Below the pieces are notes generated by a model. It was not told where the DNA came from and searched no databases. It was given only the letters and a program-made list of their open reading frames with translations. This document shows, one piece after another, positions 13,801 through 24,471 of a stretch of 64,000 bases of DNA (positions within the stretch are counted from its first letter, which is position 1; each line of letters opens with the position of its first letter). The translations under genes and the position numbers were made by a program. The stretch comes from Turnera subulata (Eukaryota > Streptophyta > Magnoliopsida > Malpighiales > Passifloraceae), in the NCBI GenBank assembly GCA_028386065.3, contig JAKUCV010003344.1:62001-126000 (forward strand), in the 5' to 3' direction.

Positions 13801-15869
13801 TTGCTTCCATTCACCATCTAGGTGCTTAGATGAAGTATTTTTGTATCTTTCACTTGTTCTATGTTTTTATCTTGCCACATGCTTAACCTTGTGTAGAAAG
13901 TTGTAATACCTTTTCTTCCTTGATAGATGTACAATAAACCCTGGGGAGAACGAAGCTTTGGTACGATATGCTTTGGATACGTATAAGTTTCTCTCACTAG
14001 CACAACAGGTTGGTGGCTAAAAATTATGTATGGTAAATTTATTGTTATGAAGTGGGACTTTTGGTCGTGGATTAACCTGTAGACTACGATTGTGGCACTG
14101 ATATGTTTGGCACAATGCTTGGCTGTATAATTGTTCTATCTTTAGCTGTAATGAACTTGAAATACTTGTCTGCAAATATAAAATTCCAAGAGAAACGTTG
14201 AAATTTAACAAAAGAAATATCATGAAAATTGGTTTCTGCATAACTTATGAATGATATTTGTTTGACATTTCTTTATGAATAGTTGTCATTCCAAGATGAT
14301 GTAGTTTCAATATTGGCAAACTTGGTTTTAGATCCCAGAAGGTATTTCTCTTCTTATTTCTGTGAGCAAAGTGGGGCAACTCGTAATGTCTTGAGGAATA
14401 CCCAAAGAAATTTAAGTTTTTGATAGAGTGAAAGACTTTAAGAAAGTCTGAAGGAGACCCTAGATTCACTTGTTTGTTTCATGTTCATAAAAGCTATCAT
14501 GGGCCATCAGCCCACTATTTCTTCAGTTACAAGGAATCTCATGGTTTTGAAATTAGAGTATTCTTTTTTGAACAGTTTCATACATAGCACTCTTGTGTGC
14601 CTGGTTTTATCTGTATGCAGTGGGTGCACATTATTGTTTGATTGTGCATGGAACTATGTATGCTATTTTCTAGTGCTGAAAAACTAAAAATGCTTTCGTG
14701 ATGCATTTCAGCACCCAAGAATCGGAGGACCTGGCCTTGTTGGTTGCTGCAAATTTCCTGATGGATATGTTGAGTAAGTATTCGAAATAGCTAATCCTGC
14801 ACATATGAAAGCAAAAAACTTCCTAATCATCAGGTTTTGTTGTGAATTACAACCTAGAATCACAGGTAACTGTCAATCTTAACTTCGTAAGGTGTTAAGC
14901 CTTATAGGCCAGGTGCATTTCACACTGGTGCACTCTGGTCCCATTTCTGCAACAAAACAATAATGTAGTTGGGTTTCTCACTGCCAACCATTGTGTGCAC
15001 TTTGATTGTTTACACAGCCGTTTTACTGTCATTACTAACAACAGATTGCAAAGGATTTTCTGAAGGAAATCTTAACAAAAGATTTTGTCATGGATCTTAA
15101 GTAAATGAATAATGTTTGATGTCTAACAACTGGCAATAAGCGGTGAAGCTTTTTTTTGTCTCACCAGTGTGTTGGCTATATTCGGGTTGGAGAACAGCTA
15201 AAAGTTGTTTTGGGGGGTGGATAAAGCTTTAGATTTCTTGTGGTTTTGTTTTTCTATAATCTTCTATTTCTTTTTATTGTTAGATTGTCCTATTTGGAAA
15301 ATTTCCGGCCAATTGTGAGGTTCACTTTCTGTGTTGACTTTTGCCCTCCACGTAATTCAAAATTTTTAATTGAGCCTGAAGGAAATGTTCTGCACTGTTC
15401 TTGTCAAATCCTGGAGTTTTTTTTATAAGCGGAAGCACCTGCTGTTTTCTTTTATTTATAGCACTGATCAATATACACTCACCAGCAAAAATGTTGGCGG
15501 CGAGTTACCTTGTGGATCTTTATCTTTAGTATTAACTCTCTGAAGGATGGTTCATTTTCATTTTTTTGGTGCTATCCAACCAGAATGAATGGGGCCCCTT
15601 TAAACAAAGGGTGGGGTTTACCAAATTATCCAAATTGCATGGTAGAATTTTAATTCATAGTCAATTTATTGTTCCACTTGGTAACTGGCCAGCAGTACTT
15701 GGCTCGGCTCATGTTTGTTTGAATACTAACTAGTTGTTGTGCTTGTCTCCCCAGGGAGTGGTTAAGACCTGGAGAGGAAGAATTTGTTCAAAGGTTTGAT
15801 CCATCGTCTCCAGTTGATACCATTGGGTTTTTCATTGCCAAGTTTTCTGTTGGTGCCAAGGATGCTTGA
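4814..15869 (+). CDS. NSUN6: NSUN6-type RNA (cytosine-5) methyltransferase, PUA plus RsmB/NOP2/Sun domain
   Basis: SAM-dependent 5-methylcytosine methyltransferase of the NSUN6 group, which in animals modifies C72 of certain tRNAs and some mRNAs. Core exons: 5042-5184, 5320-5584, 5783-5930, 7323-7460, 7613-7675, 8318-8439, 9297-9501, 11343-11554, 13335-13435, 13927-14008, 14712-14773, 15755-15869. They join in phase into 551 codons plus TGA. Counting from Met 5042: PUA domain about 120-190, SAM motif LDMCAAPGGK 261-270, motif IV DAPCS with Cys419, and TCT motif with Cys467 (the two catalytic cysteines). An in-frame TAG directly precedes ATG 5042, so any extension must be spliced. Exon 4814-4948 (45 codons, Arg/Ser/Thr-rich) joins in phase across a 93-bp GT-AG intron and would give 596 residues; this part is tentative. 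Junction 9501/11343 could also be 9505/11347, which keeps the phase. Intron 5931-7322 has a GC donor. Confidence 0.9.
4949..5041 (+). other. Candidate first intron (93 bp) separating a leader exon from the conserved methyltransferase
   Basis: Begins GTAGAAAAC, is AT-rich, contains GACTAAT as a plausible branch point and ends TTTTATAG immediately before ATG 5042. Removal fuses the open frame from ATG 4814 to the conserved protein without a frame change. The alternative reading is that 4814-5020 is a 68-codon upstream ORF in an unspliced leader. Confidence 0.5.
5931..7322 (+). other. GC-AG intron of the methyltransferase gene
   Basis: The exon end CAG is followed by GCAAGA, the consensus of the minor U2-type GC-AG intron class, and the acceptor is TTGTTTAG before ATCCTTATT. 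Only this junction leaves one base that completes Asp with the next exon and keeps the frame. No GT donor in phase is visible close by. Confidence 0.75.
6499..6588. repeat. Tandem duplication, 45-bp unit, two copies
   Basis: The block starting TATCTCTCCTGACTTTCTGG is present at 6499 and again at 6544, nearly identical over about 35 bp and then slightly diverged. It lies inside the GC-AG intron and does not touch a splice site. Confidence 0.8.
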
Positions 15870-16075
15870 CTTCTGAAAAAATGCGAGACTTATTGGTAAA
15901 ATGTGCCAATTTCCACAAAACACCAGTTTCCACAAAACACCAGTTTGCGGTGGTCTACCATTGGAAAACGGAGAAAAATGGTACCATTGACATGCTGGTT
16001 TGCAGTCCACGAAAAAGGTTAGAAGATCATAATGCCCATAAACTAATGGCAGCCATTTGTTTTAAGCTTTAATAT

Positions 16076-16975
16076 TCTCAGTTTCAATATAAAGCTGGGT
16101 GGTCTTGGATTAGCCAAGTATACTTCTAGAAAAAGGATGACTCATCAGTAGGCACATTGGTTGATTTCTGAGCATTTTTATGCCTCACTATTATTAGGGA
16201 GACGGGTCCGTCAATGGTCTTGGTTTTTACTGCCTGCCCCTCCATTTTTAGTTGGCATGATTTCATTTTCTCCGCATCTTTGCTACGTTCAAACAGGTCC
16301 CTTTGTTTTTGTTAGTAAAAGTCAAAGAGTTTCCTTTTAACAAGAAATTCAAATGAGAACTTTTCTTCATTCAAATGAGAACTTTGTGTTCAAGCAATAT
16401 GACGAGTCATAAAATTACAACACAAACTGACTGGAAGGCAGTAACCGGCGTCTGAACGCTTATTGCATTTGTCACATTGGTTGGACTATATCCATGTAAG
16501 TCCAAAAGCTTGAACTTCAGGTTGTTTGATCCACTCGAGCTTCTATGCATTTGTGTTTAAGATCATTTTCACTCACTTCAAACATAAGACTGGATATACT
16601 CCAAAAAAAATTTAAGTTCGAGGTTATTTGATGTTCTGGCTATTTACATATGCTTAAAGGGGGAAAAAAAACTAAAATTACTAACATACTAGCACAATAT
16701 TATTAATATGTCATAGCCAATCAAGGATTCCTTCATCGTATATTTCCTTATATTTCTCATCTTTAGTGTCGTTGTTGGTTATGGTGTTATTAGTGGACAT
16801 GTGACTTAATGCCCATCGTATACCTCGTTGTTAATGTGGCATTTTGATCACGTAAGTTGGCTATGTGCCAGAACCGTATGGTTAATTGGTTATGGTGCCA
16901 CGTGTAGGAGGAAATTGGAAATGCGGGATCCTCAGGAAATTGTGTTATTGGAAATAGTAATAACACAAGCCTCAA
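16076..16975. other. 3' flank of the methyltransferase gene and intergenic DNA
   Basis: After the stop at 15869 there is a probable 3' UTR of uncertain end. A small direct repeat of the 'ttccacaaaacaccag' type at about 15910-15944 and another of 'tcaaatgagaactt' at about 16350-16383 are the only structures seen. No further coding sequence or RNA gene is supported. Confidence 0.5.
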
Positions 16976-17420
16976 GACTCAAGTAATAATACAACTTTAA
17001 TGTTAGTAATATAATTTTTGATATAATATTGATAATGTAGAATAATTAAATTAAGATGGAGGAACTTGAGAAGAGAGGTGTGTAAGAATGAGCAAAGAGG
17101 TGAAATTTATGGTAGGATGCTAAGGTAAATAATGAAAGGAATGAAGAGATACATATTGTTAAAAAGTGCAAGGATAAAATAAATAAGTATGTCTTAAAAA
17201 TAAAATCAAATGGATAATAAGTAAAAGAAGATATTAAGATTAAGATAAATAAAATTACGGAAGGTAAATAGCTAAAGAAATGAATCCAATTAGAAGTTAG
17301 AAGTAAAAGTAAGATATTTATCAGGAGTAAATTTGAGTATAGTAAAAATCAATTTTACTGGACGATAACAATGACATTCATTCTTATATATTCATAACAG
17401 TCCCCCTTGAATGTCATTGT
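16976..17420 (-). mobile_element. Ty1/copia 3' LTR remnant
   Basis: Diverged copy of the LTR at 4064-4530. Immediately right of it the plus strand reads CAGTCCCCCTTGAATGTCATTG, and further right lies a decayed copia RNase H in minus orientation, so this copy is the 3' LTR of a minus-strand element. Confidence 0.5.
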
Positions 17421-17890
17421 ACATCAAATAAGAGAACTGTCTCGTTAAAATCTTTACCAAGAAAAGCCCAATAGGATAAAAACCTGGTGAAGGAAAAAAA
17501 AAAAAAGTGCAGTGCATATTCCACCCCCCATTTACGCATCCCTTGATGTCTCAAAGTTGCCGCATGCCGATCTTCTTTATCAACTTTTCAAAAGTTGAAA
17601 TGGGAAGTGATTTCGTTAATAGATCCGCTAGGTTGTCACTTGAATGAATTTGTTGAATATAAATATCACCTTTCTTCTGAAGATCGTGAGTGAAAAGAAC
17701 TTTGGTGATATATGCTTCATCCGATCGCTTTTGATGTATCTTTCCTTTAATTGAGAAATGTAGGCGACATTATCTTCATAAATTATTATTTGAACATCTT
17801 TCTCGCTATCTAGTCCACATGAATTTCAAATATGTTGCGCCATCGATCTTAGCCAAGCACATTCTCGACTGGTTTCATGTATGATGCAAA
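17421..17890 (-). pseudogene. Decayed Ty1/copia RNase H end of pol
   Basis: Translating the minus strand in changing frames gives RNase H-like fragments: a 'YEDN' block, 'YIKSDRMKHISPKFF', and the usual copia tail with LADLLTKSLP-like residues near 17590-17620. Several frameshifts and stops break it. It belongs with the LTR at 16976-17420 and is a different copia family from the fragment at 19492-19903. Confidence 0.6.
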
Positions 17891-18673
17891 CTAGCATAGG
17901 TATAACATAACTCGCCTAGACGAGCATCAAGACTTGAAGAATGATGCACGCCAAGGCTACATTGAAGGCGATAATGACAAGCATAGCGATGGCATTGGCG
18001 ACTCAACTATACCAATGGTTCCAAACTCAAGGATATATTCCAACAAGTTCAAAGCTCACCTTCAGATGCTCACTTTTAGAATCATATCTAAGATTCATTC
18101 TCACAAGAAATTCAAGAAGAGATGCAGAATTAGGGGTATTATTTAATTAATAATATCAACTAGGTTATTTAATTATATTAGTTTCTTTTATTTTATTAAT
18201 TCGGCAAAATATTGTTCTATTTATTTAATTGGGTCGACTTGGGTGTTGTTTTATTTTATTATTATGTGGGCTTTAATTAGTTTTAGTTGGATTTATTTTA
18301 GCCTAGTCGATTAAGGAACTGGAATTGCAAATCCAATCCACTTAGAAGTTAGGGTTCGATAGGGTACTATTCGCGTGAAAGTAACCGCATGAATAGTAAC
18401 CACGAGTTCTTTTATTTATTTTAATTGTTTGGCCTCGTCCGTTATGTTATTGGATTTATAAAGTCCAATCCAATTAGGTTTAGGTTTAGGAGGGGACTTA
18501 TGCTAGTATAGATAGGGAGTCTTTATATTATTTTTGAACAAGAACCATGAATATTGATTGAGAAAATAAAAATTTGAGGTTTTCTTTAACCTTGGGTCTT
18601 TGACCATTATCTTTGCAAATGAGATTATTCTTTGCTTGTTTATTTTAGAGACTAAGATTAATGATCAAGATTA
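17891..18673. other. Unassigned repetitive DNA, possibly LTR-derived
   Basis: Two short overlapping plus-strand frames (17934-18150) have no recognisable domain. From about 18130 the DNA becomes AT-rich and has the look of a plant LTR, with a TATA-like run near 18510. I cannot define ends or family. Confidence 0.3.
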
Positions 18674-19491
18674 TGGCCAGAAATCTAGGCCAAAACCGTG
18701 TAGAATCAAATTAGAATCGAAAATCGGGGAAAATCTCATTCCAGGGAACGCATGACCCCGTGGCAGGCGGTCATCTCTAGATGGCAGCCATGCCCGACAG
18801 TCATCCATGCATGACCGCCCAGGCTTGGCAGTCCACCCGAGATGACCGCCCGGCCCCCCGGATCTCATGCGTTCTTCCTTTTTTTTAGTTTCAATCTCCC
18901 CTAATTCTGCCTTGACTTGATTTACCCTTGTAATTAACCCCTAATTATCCCAGAATATCCCCTTTTCTTGATTATTACTCCTTCTAAACCTTCCAAGTAT
19001 GATTGATACACATTAAACCCCTCATTTTATGTAATTTCATACCAAAAACACATTTACCACAAAAAGATAATTTAATTATGATTTTTTATGAAAATCAGAG
19101 CTAAAATTAGTCTGTAAGAAATGTATTTATAGGCCAATTAACTCTGGAGAGTCCATATTTTATTAATCTAGTCCTCTAAATTTATTCCTAACCCAAAGAT
19201 AAATCATCTCAATATAATTGGGCCAAAAACAAATAAAAGACCCAGATAAACAAAACAACATATTTTATTAAATCAAACCTGAAATGTATTTTTAACCTAA
19301 GATTAAATCTTCTCATTAATCATAAGGCTCAAATGCATAAAAAGGTCTAAATTATAAAATATGCTCATTCTATTAAAATAAATTCAAAATATATTCTAAC
19401 CAAAGACTAAATCATCTCATTAATCTTGTGATTTAGACATATCTAAAATCTAAATTAAGGGAATGCTTGGGGTCAAATTTGGGTGTTTACA
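18674..19491 (-). mobile_element. Probable LTR inserted in copia pol, right end defined
   Basis: The copia RNase H homology at 19492 stops abruptly after 'HVRTKHIKI'. The adjacent DNA on the minus strand begins TGTAAACACCCAAATTTGAC, a typical LTR start. The left end is uncertain; 18674 is a candidate because a TG follows GATTA there, close to the GATTT that follows the right end. A small GC-rich patch at 18740-18860 holds several copies of 'gaccgccc'-like motifs. Confidence 0.35.
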
Positions 19492-19903
19492 GATTTTAAT
19501 GTGCTTAGTTCGTACATGAAGTATCAAGTTAGCACCTAAGTTTGTTGCCCCTAAATTTTCACATCGTAAAATATGGGCGGATTGAATAGGGATATAAAGT
19601 TCATGTAATAGGGAGGAAACCCACAACAGTTCCACCGAGGCATCAACTAAAGACTTGTACTTCGCCTCTGTAGAGGATCTAGACACAGTCTTCTATTTTT
19701 ATGCGTGCTATAAATAGCCACGCCACTTGTGGACCGTGAATCATCTACAAGACCTGCCCAATCGGCATCGGAAAAAGCCTCTAAGGTTGGTGTGGTATTA
19801 GCATTAAGCACAACGCCAATGCTAATAGTGCCTTTGATATACCGCAACAATCGTTTCACAACATTCTAGTGGGATTGTGTAGGAGAATGCATGACTAACA
19901 AAC
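19492..19903 (-). pseudogene. Ty1/copia pol fragment: end of RT and RNase H
   Basis: The minus strand encodes a clear copia segment: KRLLRYIKGTISIGVVL, then FSDADWAG and DDSRSTSGVAIY of the RNase H start, then SSTEAKYKSL and a Glu-Leu-Leu-Trp block. A frameshift near 19680 separates the two halves, and a Trp codon just upstream of KRLLRYIKG is now TAG. The left part is cut by an LTR at 19491. The upstream part of the same gene is at 28426-28650, on the far side of the solo LTR. Confidence 0.8.
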
Positions 19904-20452
19904 TGAAACGCCCGTATCCCAAAATAACCAATTAAATTATCTATGATATGTGAAATGACCAAATTATCCTTCTGCCCCGGGATACGATATAAACAAGATA
20001 ATCATCATTTAGTTATGCAACATATTATTTATACATTATACAATAATCGAGTATGCAGCGAAAGACAAACACATATGATAAAAATGTATGCAATGTACTC
20101 TATGGATCCGACCCGACGAGAGGATAACACCACCACCTGCTGATATGCACCACTGCTCAACGAATAATTAACCTGTAAAAGACTGTGAGGGGTGAGACTA
20201 ACCACTGTCTCACCGCAAACAAATAAACCATAGTATACAACTACAAATCAACTACAAATACACCGGCATCAGGCAGTAGCAGACATAGTGCACAAACAAG
20301 TCACAATGCATATCACAAGTCATCAACAGGCTTCAAAAACATCCCTTCTCTTTTATCATCTTATTATCGTTGTACTTTATTGTTATTAGAGTTGAATACT
20401 TTATTAGAGCCCTCTACTGTGTGCGTCGAGCTCGGTCCCGTCTCATGAGACA

Positions 20453-20575
20453 ACCAGGGCATAAGCCCAAATACAATCAGGGTATAAACCCAAGTCAGGG
20501 CATCAACCCAAGTCAGGGCATAAGTCCAAGTAAAATCAGAGCATAAGCCCAAATACAACCAACCGGTCAACAGCC
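20453..20575. repeat. Short tandem repeats in the solo LTR
   Basis: About five copies of a roughly 20-bp unit built on 'agggcataagcccaa' follow one another. They sit just after 'ctctactgtgtgcgtcg', the same LTR position at which the element at 50565 carries a different array. Confidence 0.65.
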
Positions 20576-21138
20576 CCACAGTAGACTTCTTTTAGTACAT
20601 TATTCTCAATTATACTTAACGAGTTATGTGTGCCATAAGTTATGATTACCCAGGGTTAGGTGGGTTTAACGTCTTATTCTCAAGTCCGGGCCTCCGGCCA
20701 CAATTCACCACACAACCACAAAATCATATAACTTGCTACATTTCGTAACAGATCAAGTCATGCTCGATAGGCATATTATATCACGACAGGCGCACAGTAC
20801 AAGTAATCAGGTGCATAGCAACCAACAACATCAACACAGAACATACCAGCATACAGCACTCAACAACAAACAAATATTACCACTTCATGAGTCATGTCAA
20901 TTAACCGAGTATTGTAGGCAGTAACGCATACAAGGATTTATATGTCCTCACCTGGCCATTATTATCGCCTTAAAAACTAGTGGTTTGTTTTTTTTTTTTT
21001 TTGATAGAACGAGAATTTATTGATAACTAAAAGGATATACATGGTAAGATGTAGTAATCCAAAAGATAACAGCATCTAACCTGGGAGCCCTTAAGAGTTA
21101 AGATAAATACAACCCAGAAGTAAGAGGTACATAACAAC

Positions 21139-24100
21139 TTATACTAAGATTGTTTTACATACAGGTCCACACCAACTCAAAATACTCCTGGCATAGATAA
21201 GGATGGCGGATACATCGAACGGAAAACTGGGTTGAGAGGCTATGTACCATATCACCGATCTGAATAACACACTTTCAAATACTTTTCCCCAATCCACATC
21301 CTTATCTTGAAAGATGCATTTGTTCCGAGATAGCCATATAGACCAAATTGTGACATAAAAGAAAACCACCCAAGGTGCACAAGTCCGAGAGGATCCAAAC
21401 AAACCCATCCAATGAATAAAGAGATCTTCAAGAGATTGAGGCACGCACCAGGATATCCCCCACCATTCACACAGTTTGTTCCACAGGGTCCATACAAATC
21501 TACAATGTATGAAGAGATGATCAAGGGACTCTATTTCCTCTTCACAGAAGGCGCAACAAGCATTTTCCCTTGAAACAATGTTATTTCGAAGGAGAACAGA
21601 CTTCACTGCAATCCCATGGTTGAAAGCCATCCATAAAAAACACTCCACCTTGGTTGGGGAACACCCATACCACACCCACGGTTTCCCCTTACAGACATAG
21701 CTGAGCCCACAAATAAACTCATAACCGGACTTAACCGAATAGACCCCCTTAAAATCGGCCATCCATTGCCAATCATCCCTCTCGTCTGATTCACCTCCCA
21801 AGAGAACAGCTTTATTAGTTAGTAGAATAACCTCATCGACTTCCCAAGAAAAGAGAGTCCTCCTCCAATTAAATTCCCACACCACACGCCCATTGACAAC
21901 CTTCCTTATCTCAGATACGGTTGCCAGTTGACAATTGGATATGGAAAACAATCTTGGAAATAAATCCATCATAATCCCATCAACATGCCATTTATCCACC
22001 CAGAATTTACATCTATTTCCAGCCTTAACCTCCAACCGAATGCCCTGGTTCAATCCCCCTACACCACTTGTAGAACCTTCCCCTGACGAAATAATGCTTT
22101 TTCATTGCGGCGAAATACATCTGGCACTGAACACAGGCCAGAAGGAAATCGATATATTCCTGTAAGACCTATTGATAATTCGAGCCCATAGGGGGGTTGT
22201 AGTAGACTGAAAGTCATACCGCAAATATTTCCAGACCCACTTGAACAACAGACATTGATTTTTGACAAGCATATCTTCAATCCCCAAGCTACCATATTTT
22301 TTTGGTCTAGCGATCTTGTCCTAGGCCACTAGACACATTTTCCTCTTATCTCCATCACCCCCGCACAGAAAATTTCTTTGTATAGAAACTATCTTCTTAG
22401 CAACAACACTGGGGATCTTGTATAGAGATAAGTAGTACACAGGTAAGTTGCTCAGTACTGACCGAATGAGAGTCACTCTTCCACCTAGAGACAAGAATTT
22501 GCCCTTCCATGAAGCCAATCTACTTCTGATCCTTGAGATAACAAGGTCCCAAGCCTTGATTCTGGACATACTCGCCCCAATAGATAGCCCAAGATAGGGA
22601 AGGGACAAATTTTCCACTTTACTCAAGAGCTGGTTAGCTAGCTCTCCCATCCTCTGGTTAGATACGTTGATCCCCACCAAACTGCTTTTATGGAAGTTAA
22701 TGCTTAACCCTGAAAGATTTTCAAAACAACGTAAGCACCTTTTTAGATTCATCAATGAATTGTAATCATCATAGCAGAAGAACAGGGTGTCATCAGCAAA
22801 TTGTAGGAGAGGAGCCGCGACATCATGAATTCGCATTTCTTGTACCAACCCTATATTAACCGCTTGTTTGACTAGGCAGTTTAATCCCTCTACCTCAATA
22901 TTAAAGAGAAATGGTGACAGGGGATCACCCTGTTTCAGCCCTCTACAAGCAACAAATTCGTCAGTGGGAGATCCATTCATCATAACCGCCAACTTGGGGA
23001 AACTAATGCAGCCCCAAATCCATTGCCTCCATCTCTCTCCAAACCCCATAGCTGCCATAATCTCCATAAAAAACTCTCAGGATACAATGTCATAAGCTTT
23101 TTTAAAATCTATCTTCCACATGACAACACTTCTGGTATTCTTGTTAAGATGATGAACGATTTCCGAAGCAGACAATACACAATCCAGAATCTGTCTTCCT
23201 TCAATAAAAGAGTGTTGATTGGGGCTAATCACATCTGACATCACCAATTTCAGTCTCTTTGACAAAATTTTGGCCACAATTTTATATAGGCCATGAATAA
23301 GACAAATAGGCCTAAAATCTTCAAAACCTATGGTATCACGTTTCTTGGGGATGAGGCAAATAAACCCCCGATTAACACCCTAAGGGAGTCGCCCAGACTG
23401 AAAAAACTCCTTCACTAATTCCAGCAAATCATCACACATAAAATCCCAAGCCCGTTTGTAGAAATTCAGGTTAAATCCATCCGGGCCTGGGGCCTTATTT
23501 CCGTCAGAGTCCCACACCACATCCTTAATCTCCTCTAACTCCACCGGTCTCTCCAACCGACTTATTTGCTCCCCTGATATCTGATTAACAGGGATGTCAC
23601 CCCACCGAAATCTTGCTTTGGTAGAAGTGGTAAAAATTCCTTCAAAATAATCAACTGCAGCCCTTTTAATATCACCCGGGTCCTCCAGAACAGTACCCCG
23701 GTCCTCAATCTGCCTGATTGAATTTCTTCTACCCCTATTACACGCATTAATGTGAAAGAAGCGTGTATTCTTATCCCCCAGCTTTAACCAATCAACTCTG
23801 GACTTTTGCCTCCACAAGCATTCCAGTTGACGCTTCTTACCCACAAGATCAGCCTTCCATTCACGCATTAAACATCTTTCCTCCTCATCAAGGCATCGTC
23901 GGTCCGTAATTTTATCCATCCCATCAATCTTCTTTTCCAACTCCTTAATCCCTTCATCAATGTTCCCGAATACAGACGTATTCCACCTACTAAGAGCCTG
24001 CTTTATCACCCCCAATTTTTTCAGCAGTTTAAAGCGTCCTGGGAATTGTCTACAAGCGTCAAGCCAGCTCTCTTTCAACACCTTGTCAAACTCCTTGTGT

Positions 24101-24453
24101 GTCAACCAACAATTGAGAAATCTAAAGGGTCTAACCCCCCAATTCAATTTCTCTTGAGCAAGAATGATAGGACAATGATCTGAAGGCCCCTTAGGCTCTG
24201 CCCAAAGTTTAATGGAAGGGGATAACGAATACCAGAGCGGGTCGAAGAAGGCTCTATCAATTCTGCTGGCCGCCAAAGAATTCCCCCATGTGAAAGTTTC
24301 AGCCACTTTAGAGATATTACAAGTAGAAGACGCCTGAGCCATTGCTGCAGCCCTTGCATTCCCCATCCTGATATCACCATCCTGAGTTGAACTCTCCCTA
24401 GAAGCGAGTGGTCTCACTTCCCCACCAGGCACTATCTTCATCCTCTTTTTCAT
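21139..24453 (-). pseudogene. LINE ORF2 (truncated endonuclease, reverse transcriptase, zf-RVT), interrupted by stops
   Basis: All segments lie in one reading frame. From the N-terminus there is an unrelated 50-residue lead, then the last part of an endonuclease/phosphatase fold (SRIDRAF and SDHCPI). Next come the RT blocks NKAPGPDGFN, FIEGRQILD and WKIDFKKAYD, followed by QGDPLSPFLF and the catalytic FADD near 22797. The zinc-binding CAFCEEEIESLDHLFIHC lies near the C-terminus. In-frame stops are at 23380 (TAG), 23077 (TGA), 22321 (TAG) and 22102 (TGA); no frameshift is needed. A normal ORF2 starts with about 200 residues of endonuclease that are absent here, so the loss predates or accompanies insertion. 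Confidence 0.85.
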
Positions 24454-24471
24454 CTTGCCAATTTTCAGCCG

